Shown here: one piece after another, positions 1 through 5,557 of the stretch | How the letters are laid out: the number at the start of each line of letters is the position of its first letter | Numbering within the stretch: position 1 is the stretch's first letter | Assembly (NCBI GenBank): GCA_019418235.1 | Contig: DYCH01000038.1 | Location: 1 to 17,848 of the forward strand | Length of the DNA: 17,848 bases | DNA from: Sutterella sp. | Lineage (GTDB): Bacteria; Pseudomonadota; Gammaproteobacteria; Burkholderiales; Burkholderiaceae_F | Direction: 5' to 3' | Translations under genes and position numbers: made by a program | Notes under the pieces: model-generated | The model's input: the letters and a program-made list of their open reading frames with translations, nothing else | The model's database searches: none | What the model was told of the DNA's origin: nothing

Positions 1-6
1 GCATTC

Positions 7-25
7 GATAATGATTCTCAATAAC
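7..25. promoter_or_regulatory. Fur box upstream of the feo operon
   Basis: This 19-base site matches the classical Fur consensus (GATAATGATAATCATTATC) at 15 of 19 positions, with a perfect left half, GATAATGAT. It lies 36 bases before the first feoA. A weak promoter overlaps it: TTCTCA at 15-20 and TTGAAT at 37-42, spaced by 16 bases. Iron-bound Fur would therefore block the -35 region. A second partial palindrome, TGATTATCA, lies at 50-58. The site match is seen directly; the repression is inferred from the family and from the iron-uptake genes that follow. Confidence 0.65.
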
Positions 26-61
26 ATTCAAGAAAATTGAATACCCTTTTGATTATCAACT

Positions 62-289
62 ATGCGCATCCAACCTTTAACCCAACTGGGCACGTCTCGA
101 AATGCCACCGTGGTTCGACTCAAGTTAGATCCGGCCGAACAAACTCGTTTAACGCAACTGGGGTTGCGTTGTGGCGCTACGGTCAAAATCCTTCAAGCTA
201 ACGAAGGAGCTCCCTTATTGTTGGCTGTGGGTGATAGTCGAATTGGCCTGAACTATCAAACCGCCCAAAACGTTTACGTTGCTGCGTGA
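62..289 (+). CDS. feoA: FeoA-family protein, first copy
   Basis: A 75-residue FeoA-type SH3-like protein that probably assists the FeoB ferrous iron transporter at the cytoplasmic face of the inner membrane. The length is typical of FeoA. The pattern fits the family: an N-terminal 'PLTQLG' segment, a central 'RLTQLGLRCGATVKIL' where FeoA has 'RLxxLGhxPGtxVxv', and a C-terminal 'SRIGLNYQTAQNVYV' strand. The ATG at 62 has no clear Shine-Dalgarno sequence, and the leader after the presumed promoter is very short. It is the first gene of a three-gene feo operon, with 19 bases to the second feoA. The direct role of FeoA is poorly defined even in model bacteria, so the function is by family only. 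Confidence 0.85.
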   Translation: MRIQPLTQLGTSRNATVVRLKLDPAEQTRLTQLGLRCGATVKILQANEGAPLLLAVGDSRIGLNYQTAQNVYVAA

Positions 290-308
290 AAAGAAAAGGA
301 TTTATCCC

Positions 309-539
309 ATGTTGTTAAATGAACTGCCCGTTGGCTCTAAGGCAAAAATTGAAGCCTTTCGTCAAAGCTCTCCTGAGTATCGACGTCGCTTGATGATGTT
401 AGGTGCCACACCCGGTGCACAGTTGGAAGTTGTTCGCATTGCCCCTTTGGGCGATCCCATTGAAATTCGCGTGCGTGGCGGTTTGATTTCCGTTCGCAAA
501 GACGAAATTGAAATGCTTGAACTCTCTCCTATTTCTTAA
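309..539 (+). CDS. feoA: FeoA-family protein, second copy
   Basis: A second, more typical FeoA domain protein of 76 residues. It begins with 'MLLNELPVGSKAKI' and has the hallmark 'RRRLMMLGATPGAQLEVV' followed by 'GDPIEIRVRGGLISVRKDEI'. A longer frame opens at 279 inside the first feoA, but the ATG at 309 is preferred. It has AAAGGA at 295-300, eight bases upstream, and it starts directly with the conserved family N-terminus. The two FeoA copies are clearly different in sequence, so they are old paralogues rather than a recent duplication. It lies 18 bases before feoB and is presumably co-transcribed and Fur-controlled with it. Confidence 0.9.
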   Translation: MLLNELPVGSKAKIEAFRQSSPEYRRRLMMLGATPGAQLEVVRIAPLGDPIEIRVRGGLISVRKDEIEMLELSPIS

Positions 540-557
540 TTTTCTCCCCAACTTGCC

Positions 558-2900
558 ATGAAACACATCATTAGCCTTATTGGTAATCCCAATTGTGGGA
601 AAACGACTCTCTTTAATGCCTTAACGGGTTCTAATCAACGAGTGGGCAACTGGGCAGGCGTCACCGTTGACAAAAAAACGGGCGCCTTCTCTTACCGTGG
701 TATCGACTTTGATGTCGTTGACCTTCCGGGTATCTATTCCTTGACGCCGAGCTCTGTGGCTGGGGAAGATGAAATCGTTGCTCGCGACTATTTAGTCTCT
801 GGTGAGAGCGAACTCATCATTAATATCGTTGATGCGGCCAACTTAGAGCGTAACCTTTATCTCACCACGCAATTGCTCGAATTAAAGATTCCGATGGTTG
901 TTGTGGTCAATATGCTTGACGTTGCTCGCCAACATCACATCAGCGTGGATCTTGAAGCTTTAGAAGCTCAATTGGGCGTGCCCGTGATCGGTCTCGTTGC
1001 CTCTCGCCAAAAGGGTTTGCAAGAACTCAAAAATCGTTTAATTGATTTCTTAGCCGTTCCTGTTGCACCGAGTTCAAACGTTCAATTTGACGAAAAAATT
1101 CAAGCAGCCATTGATTCCGTTACCTCTATCATCACGGAAAAAAATCCCAATGGCGCTTGGTTTGCCACACAATTTTTAGAGCAAGCACCTGGGCTCACAG
1201 AGCGTTTTGATGCCGATACAATTGCTCGCATTGACACCATTGTCAATGCAACCAATCAAGCCTTTGATGGCAATCTTGATATCGAAATTGCAAACGCTCG
1301 ATACGGCTTCATTTCTGAAGTCATGGCACACACCGTTACGCGACAAAATGAAATGCTTGCGACCTTAACCGACCGCATCGATAGCATCGTGCTTCACCGT
1401 TGGTTAGGTCTTCCCATCTTTTTGTTGATCATGTACGTGATGTTCCTTTTCACGCAAAATCTCGGTGCAGTCTTTATCGACTTCTTCGATATTTTGGTGG
1501 GAGGCATTTTGGTTGACGGTTTGGGTCAGTGGCTCACGCAAATGGGCACACCTGAGTGGTTAACGGTTTTTGTCGCCAACGGTATCGGTGGCGGTATGCA
1601 AACGATTTCCACTTTTATCCCGGTCATCTTCTTCATGTTCTTCTTTTTAGCCATCTTGGAAGAATCGGGTTACATGGCACGTGCCGCCTTTGTGATGGAC
1701 CGTTTGATGCGTTACTTGGGCTTGCCCGGTAAGGCTTTTGTTCCGTTGATTGTCGGCTTTGGCTGTAACGTCCCTGCCATTATGGCAACCCGCACGATGG
1801 ATCGAACGAGCGACCGTATCATCACGACCATGATGGCACCGTTTATGAGTTGTGGTGCTCGTTTGCCGGTTTATGTTTTGTTTGCTACGGCCTTCTTCCC
1901 GACAAACGGTCAAAATTTAGTTTTCTTGCTCTACATCATCGGGATTTTTGCCGCCATCCTCACGGGCTTTTTGCTCAAGCGCACGGCTTTACCGGGTGCG
2001 GCAAGCGCCTTCGTGATGGAAATCCCGCCTTATCACATTCCGAGCGTTAAGAATGTGATGTTGAGAACGTGGGATCGCGTGAAGTCCTTCATGTTCCGAG
2101 CCGGTCGCGTAATCGTTGTGATTGTGGCCTGCTTGACGTTCTTAAATTCTTTGGGTACCGATGGTTCATTCGGCAATGAAGACAGTGAAAACTCCGTCTT
2201 GTCGCAAATCGGTCAAACGATTGTTCCGATCTTTGAACCTATGGGCGTTGAAAAAGAAAACTGGCCTGCTGCCGTTGGCGTCTTTACGGGGATTTTTGCC
2301 AAGGAAGCCGTTGTTGGTACGTTAAATTCACTCTACGACACGTTAAGCGCCAATGAACACGCTCAAACAACCGATGAAGAAGAAGAGTCCACCTTCTCCA
2401 TCACAGCCGTTGCCAGTGAAGCACTTGCGACGGTGGGAGAAAACTTTGCCGGTCTTACCTCAGCCTTTACCGATCCGATGGGCTTACACGTTGACGACTT
2501 AACCAACCAAGAAGAAGCTGCTGAAAGTCAAGGCGTTTCTTTGGGTACGATTGCTACCATCAAAACGCTCTTTGGTTCAGCCTCCGCCGCCTTTGCTTAC
2601 TTATTGATGGTATTGCTCTACGTTCCGTGCGTGGCGGCAGTCGGCGCCATTTACCGCGAAGTGGGCGGTCGTTGGACGGTCTTTACCGTGGCTTGGACAA
2701 CGGCTTTGGGCTATAGCGCAGCTACGATTTTCTATCAAACGGTTAACTTTGCTGCCAACCCTGTTTATGCCAGTATCTGCATTGGATTAAGTCTCGCCAT
2801 TTTGGCATTGATGGTTCTTTGGATGAAAGCCATGGCCAAAAAAGATGATCAAAAGAAGGTCGCCAAACGTGTGATTCCGATTATGGCCATCAAAGATTAA
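558..2900 (+). CDS. feoB: FeoB ferrous iron transporter
   Basis: An inner-membrane GTPase-coupled Fe(II) importer of 780 residues, close to the usual size of proteobacterial FeoB. The N-terminal G domain shows G1 GNPNCGKT (9-16), the G2 region GNWAGVTV (30-37), G3 DLPG (55-58) and G4 NMLD (118-121). A helical GDP-dissociation-inhibitor-like region follows to about residue 270. The membrane part begins near 'LGLPIFLLIMYVMFLF' and includes the two family gate motifs, around 'EESGYMARAAFVMDRLM...FGCNVPAIM' and 'FTGIFAKEAVVGTLNSLY', plus 'MSCGARLPVY'. No Shine-Dalgarno is visible before the ATG, so translation may be coupled to the feoA genes. No feoC follows. The gene ends in a lysine-rich tail and a terminator. 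Confidence 0.97.
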   Translation: MKHIISLIGNPNCGKTTLFNALTGSNQRVGNWAGVTVDKKTGAFSYRGIDFDVVDLPGIYSLTPSSVAGEDEIVARDYLVSGESELIINIVDAANLERNLYLTTQLLELKIPMVVVVNMLDVARQHHISVDLEALEAQLGVPVIGLVASRQKGLQELKNRLIDFLAVPVAPSSNVQFDEKIQAAIDSVTSIITEKNPNGAWFATQFLEQAPGLTERFDADTIARIDTIVNATNQAFDGNLDIEIANARYGFISEVMAHTVTRQNEMLATLTDRIDSIVLHRWLGLPIFLLIMYVMFLFTQNLGAVFIDFFDILVGGILVDGLGQWLTQMGTPEWLTVFVANGIGGGMQTISTFIPVIFFMFFFLAILEESGYMARAAFVMDRLMRYLGLPGKAFVPLIVGFGCNVPAIMATRTMDRTSDRIITTMMAPFMSCGARLPVYVLFATAFFPTNGQNLVFLLYIIGIFAAILTGFLLKRTALPGAASAFVMEIPPYHIPSVKNVMLRTWDRVKSFMFRAGRVIVVIVACLTFLNSLGTDGSFGNEDSENSVLSQIGQTIVPIFEPMGVEKENWPAAVGVFTGIFAKEAVVGTLNSLYDTLSANEHAQTTDEEEESTFSITAVASEALATVGENFAGLTSAFTDPMGLHVDDLTNQEEAAESQGVSLGTIATIKTLFGSASAAFAYLLMVLLYVPCVAAVGAIYREVGGRWTVFTVAWTTALGYSAATIFYQTVNFAANPVYASICIGLSLAILALMVLWMKAMAKKDDQKKVAKRVIPIMAIKD

Positions 2901-2922
2901 TATAGGAAAATTCTGAGAAGGG

Positions 2923-2949
2923 AACCGGTGCCAATGCGCACCGGTTTTT
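2923..2949 (+). terminator. Rho-independent terminator of the feo operon
   Basis: A perfect nine-pair stem, AACCGGTGC / GCACCGGTT, with a six-base loop runs directly into TTTTT. It lies 22 bases after the feoB stop. The T run is only on the plus strand, so it serves feo and not the convergent rnpB. Confidence 0.92.
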
Positions 2950-2978
2950 CGTTGGCGCAGAGCCAAAGAAAAAGAAAA

Positions 2979-3287
2979 GGACAAAGTTCGTCGATAAGCC
3001 GGATTCTGTTCTAAGGTTGCCCTTAGCCGACAATCATTCATCTAGAACGAGATTCACACCTCGTCTCAAGCCATCTACCCGCAACCTCACCGAGCAGGTT
3101 CGTCGGTTGCCTATTTGATGTTGCTCCCCGTAGAGATTGCCCGTTTCACCCGACCCTAACGTCGGCTCGTCTCTGTTGCTCTAATCCGTGCCTTACGGCA
3201 GGCAGTCGTTAACTGCTACGGTGCTCTGTGGAGTCCGGACTTTCCTCGTGAAATAAATTCCCGCGATCGTCGTGACAAACTTTGTCC
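2979..3287 (-). ncRNA. rnpB: RNase P RNA (bacterial type A)
   Basis: This is the catalytic RNA of RNase P, which trims the 5' leader from pre-tRNAs. All universal regions are readable on the minus strand: GAGGAAAGTCCGGACTCC (P4/CR-I), AGAGCAACAGAGA, GGTGAAACGG, GGGGAGCAA..CAAATAGG, AGATGAATGATTGTC (CR-V) and CAGAATCCGGCTTATCG. The ends pair as a 14-bp P1 (3274-3287 with 2979-2992), which sets the boundaries. P9, P18 and P19 close with GNRA-type loops (GTAA, GTGA, GCAA). At 309 nt it is compact: P3 and P12 are short, and P13/P14 are absent, as I recall for betaproteobacteria such as Ralstonia/Alcaligenes. A T-rich run just past 2979 probably ends transcription. Confidence 0.97.
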
Positions 3288-3300
3288 GAGCGTGATTGTA
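3288..3300 (-). promoter_or_regulatory. -10 promoter element of rnpB
   Basis: On the minus strand TACAAT (3295-3300) stands seven bases before the mapped 5' end of the RNase P RNA at 3287, the expected distance to a start site. No good -35 hexamer is visible at 16-18 bases; GAGAAA is the nearest. Confidence 0.55.
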
Positions 3301-3417
3301 CGGGAGTTTTCCATCTTTTTCTCACGGTTTACAAAAAAACTATGGACGATGTCGTAAAAACCTGAAATAATTGGACATTTTTTAGAATTAAACGATCGAA
3401 TTCCACAAGGAGCCGAT

Positions 3418-4551
3418 GTGCTGACCCTTAAAAAAATTGCATTAGCAACCACGTTATCTTTAGCTGGCGTTTCCGCCCAAGCCGGTCTTTGGGATGGATT
3501 CCTTGAAACGTTGCCTGGTGCAACCTCTCCGTATCCGGATGCGGGTTTCGTTGGTAACCAAATCAACGGTATGCATCACATTATCGAAACCGGTTCAACG
3601 AGTTTGTTGCTTCCGACCTACACGAACCATCCGCGTTGGGACTACGATAATCGCAATGAAGAAAACGCTTATCCTTTCGGTGCCGGCATCTCTCGTAGCA
3701 TCATTGACGAACGTGGTAACGAACGTTTGGCTTACATTATGTTGTTCCGCGACTCTCACTACGAACCCGAACCCATTCTCGGTTACGCTTGGGTCGCGCG
3801 CTTCCCGATCGCTCAATCCGGTTTTCATTTAGGTGCCGGTTACACGGCCGGTGTCACGTTCCGTGAAGACTACAATTGGATGCCGATTCCTGTGCCGCTC
3901 CCCGTTGTGAGTGTGGGCACGGATTGGTTCAACCTCTATGGTACGTACATTCCGGGCAGCAACGTCTTCTTCTTCTTCTCTCGTATTGAAATTGAAGACC
4001 GTATGCGTCGTATGAACCCGTTGCCTGCCGGCAACCCGTGGGAAGCCAATACTGAATTCTATGCACAAGGCTCTTGGGTTAAGACCGACCTTTCTTCCGG
4101 TGACGGTGACATCGGAAACTTAACCATGACGTCTGATGCTGGTTATAAGTTTGGTGTGCGTTACTTCTTGGATCGCCACTGGGCACTTGACTTGAGCCAC
4201 CAAAAGAGCGAACACGACATTGAAGCCGGCGGTAAGGTGGCTGAAGAGTTTAAGCTCATGAACACCAACCTCTTGATGCAATACCACTGGGAAGTGGCCG
4301 ACAGCGTTCGTTTGCACACGGGTGCCGGTGTGGCTTACTCCAAGCTTGAAAGTAAGACCGTGGACTATGAAGATGAAAGCATCAACCCTGTGGTTCAAGG
4401 TGGTCTTACCTGGGCGATCACGAAGAACATTCGCGTCAATGCTGACATGACGGTGAACTTCACGAAGTTCCGTGGTGTCGAATCCGCCAAGGGCGAAGCC
4501 GTGATTCCGGCTAACACGAGCTTTAACCTCGGTTTGGGCGTGGCTTTCTAA
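3418..4551 (+). CDS. PagP lipid A palmitoyltransferase fused to an OmpW-like barrel
   Basis: A 377-residue outer-membrane protein with two beta-barrel domains in one frame. Residues 1-22 are a signal peptide (KK, hydrophobic core, AQA cleavage). Residues about 50-192 align by eye along PagP: catalytic His71 ('LPTYTNHPRWDY'), the Asp112-Ser113 pair ('LFRDSHYEPEPILGYAW'), 'FHLGAGYTAGVTFREDYNWMPIP' and 'TYIPGSNVFFFFSRI'. PagP moves a palmitoyl chain from phospholipid to lipid A in the outer leaflet. Residues about 209-377 resemble OmpW/OprG ('AGYKFGVRYFLDRHWALDLS', 'VRLHTGAGVAYS', final 'LGLGVAF' ending in Phe). PagP alone is about 160-190 residues and OmpW about 190-210, so this is a true double-length protein. 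The start is GTG at 3418 with AAGGAG at 3407-3412; the overlapping ATG at 3416 stops at once. Ala124 replaces E. coli Gly88 at the acyl-chain ruler. Confidence 0.85.
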   Translation: MLTLKKIALATTLSLAGVSAQAGLWDGFLETLPGATSPYPDAGFVGNQINGMHHIIETGSTSLLLPTYTNHPRWDYDNRNEENAYPFGAGISRSIIDERGNERLAYIMLFRDSHYEPEPILGYAWVARFPIAQSGFHLGAGYTAGVTFREDYNWMPIPVPLPVVSVGTDWFNLYGTYIPGSNVFFFFSRIEIEDRMRRMNPLPAGNPWEANTEFYAQGSWVKTDLSSGDGDIGNLTMTSDAGYKFGVRYFLDRHWALDLSHQKSEHDIEAGGKVAEEFKLMNTNLLMQYHWEVADSVRLHTGAGVAYSKLESKTVDYEDESINPVVQGGLTWAITKNIRVNADMTVNFTKFRGVESAKGEAVIPANTSFNLGLGVAF

Positions 4552-4578
4552 AAACAATTCATTTTTTAGATAGCAAAG

Positions 4579-4612
4579 GTGGCGACTCTTTTGAGAGTTC
4601 GCCACTTTTTTT
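4579..4612 (+). terminator. Terminator of the PagP-OmpW gene
   Basis: A stem GTGGCGA-CTCT / AGAGTTCGCCAC with one bulged T and a TTTG loop is followed by seven Ts (4606-4612). It is 27 bases past the stop codon of the fusion gene. The next gene starts only 30 bases later, so that gene must have a promoter overlapping this hairpin or rely on read-through. Confidence 0.88.
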
Positions 4613-4621
4613 CGCTATGCT
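4591..4621 (+). promoter_or_regulatory. Possible promoter overlapping the terminator
   Basis: TTGAGA (4591-4596) and TATGCT (4616-4621) could form -35 and -10 elements with a long 19-base spacer. This would place the -35 inside the downstream arm of the terminator hairpin. It is the only hexamer pair I can find in the short gap before the gene at 4643. The matches are modest and the spacing is not ideal. Confidence 0.25.
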
Positions 4622-4642
4622 TAACAAAGTAATGGAGAAAAA

Positions 4643-5032
4643 ATGATGAAAAAACTGCTTCCTCTCCTTTTGTTTTGCACTATGATCAGCGCCCCCTTTG
4701 CGGTTTCCGCTCAACATTGGAACGATCAAGAAGGTCGTTACTACGACGGCCACGGTCGTTATGAAGGGCGCATTGATTCAAATGGTCGCATGTACGATAA
4801 CCACGGACGCTACAAAGGCAGAATTGACAGCCACGGTCGTCACTATGACGAACACGGTCGATATCAAGGAAGACAGGACGATAACGGCCGATTTTACGAT
4901 GAATCAGGGCGATACCAAGGAAGAGTCGACAACGGCCGTCACTACGATGAGCACGGCCGTTATTTGGGCAGGGAAGACAACAACCGTTTCTATGACAAAA
5001 GCGGTCGCTACCAAGGGCGAAGAGCCCCCTAA
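4643..5032 (+). CDS. Secreted repeat protein, beta-flower-like
   Basis: A 129-residue exported protein of unknown function. Residues 1-23 form a signal peptide (MMKK, leucine-rich core, 'AVSA' cleavage before Gln24). The remainder is about six tandem repeats of 17 residues with pattern GRxYDxxGRYxGRxDxN (31-47, 48-64, 65-81, 82-97, 98-114, 115-126). Arg, Tyr, Asp, His and Gly are abundant and Cys is absent from the mature part. The alternating 'YD..GRYxGR' units recall the small repeat proteins named 5-fold beta-flower; this link is by pattern only. GGAG at 4634-4637 serves either the ATG at 4643 or the one at 4646. It is bounded by a terminator upstream and converges with the next gene, so it is probably a single-gene unit. 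Confidence 0.8.
   Translation: MMKKLLPLLLFCTMISAPFAVSAQHWNDQEGRYYDGHGRYEGRIDSNGRMYDNHGRYKGRIDSHGRHYDEHGRYQGRQDDNGRFYDESGRYQGRVDNGRHYDEHGRYLGREDNNRFYDKSGRYQGRRAP
4733..5020 (+). repeat. 51-nt coding tandem repeat array
   Basis: About six units of roughly 51 bases encode the 17-residue GRxYDxxGRYxGRxDxN motif. Units differ at many synonymous positions (GGT/GGC/GGG/GGA and CGT/CGA/CGC/CGG alternate), so the protein repeat is older than any recent DNA duplication. One unit (residues 82-97) is shortened by a codon. Confidence 0.85.
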
Positions 5033-5036
5033 ACGA

Positions 5037-5522
5037 TTAAAGCGCTTCGGGTTTAGGCATGGGCTTTACGTAAGCTTCAGTCCCCCAAAGCGGAATCGTT
5101 GAAAGCGAATGGTGGTAGCTACCGGAAATTTCCTTCGTTGAATAAGACACGTAAAGAAGCACTTGGGCTTCAGGGTCATAAATTCGACGAATCTTTAAAT
5201 TTTTCAAAAAGACGCTTTTAGAGCGGTGAAAAACGATTTCACCTTCTTTGCTCTTATTGATCGCTGCAATCATCTCCGGCGTAATGGGACCGGTTTGATG
5301 GCAAGACACGGAGTTATTGGACGGGTCACTTAACGCAAAGTTGGCTTCAATACTTGAAACGTGACACGTCACCCCGGTCACAACCGGATCGACAAAGTGA
5401 TTCACTTTAATGTCTTTAAACGTAAGAAAACCCAAAGACACATCGGCGACGTCTTCTTTGCAGCCACTTAAGCCCAAAGCCGAAAGGGCCACCACTGCAG
5501 TAAGAATGATTTTTTTCAACAT
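5037..5522 (-). CDS. creA: CreA-family lipoprotein
   Basis: A CreA-family protein of 161 residues; CreA is a conserved proteobacterial envelope protein whose biochemical role is unknown. It matches E. coli CreA along its length: 'DPVVTGVTCHVS' (E. coli 'DPDVKNVTCYVS'), 'SVSCHQTGPI' ('AISCQQVGPI'), 'EGEIVFHRSKSVFLKNLKIRRIYD' and 'LLYVSYSTK'. The cysteine pair Cys53/Cys74 is conserved. Unlike E. coli CreA, the N-terminus ends in a lipobox, LSGC (18-21) with Lys after the Cys, predicting an outer-membrane lipoprotein. The frame opens at 5582, but the ATG at 5522 is chosen because GGAG lies seven bases upstream and it starts the lipoprotein signal directly. It is 35 bases downstream of sbcC and likely shares its transcript. 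Its stop lies four bases from that of the convergent repeat gene. Confidence 0.9.
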   Translation of the reverse strand: MLKKIILTAVVALSALGLSGCKEDVADVSLGFLTFKDIKVNHFVDPVVTGVTCHVSSIEANFALSDPSNNSVSCHQTGPITPEMIAAINKSKEGEIVFHRSKSVFLKNLKIRRIYDPEAQVLLYVSYSTKEISGSYHHSLSTIPLWGTEAYVKPMPKPEAL

Positions 5523-5557
5523 CTGAAACTCCGTTATTGTTTCTTCGATTTTAATCA

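Noticed and set aside
2979..3287. Missing P13/P14 and short P3/P12 helices in RNase P RNA
   Set aside because: At first it looks like an unusual minimal ribozyme, but betaproteobacterial RNase P RNAs as I recall them (for example Alcaligenes) also lack P13/P14, so it is a lineage trait. Only the short P3 and P12 are mildly notable.
3216..3566. 116-codon minus-strand reading frame across rnpB and the pagP start
   Set aside because: It overlaps the structured RNase P RNA and the opposite strand of a well-supported gene, and has no family signature.
4120..4605. 161-codon minus-strand frame opposite the OmpW-like domain
   Set aside because: It is a shadow of the plus-strand gene, begins in the terminator region and shows no recognisable domain.
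4733..5020. CRISPR-like array
   Set aside because: The 51-nt periodicity is in-frame coding repeats with divergent codons and no unique spacers; no cas genes are nearby.
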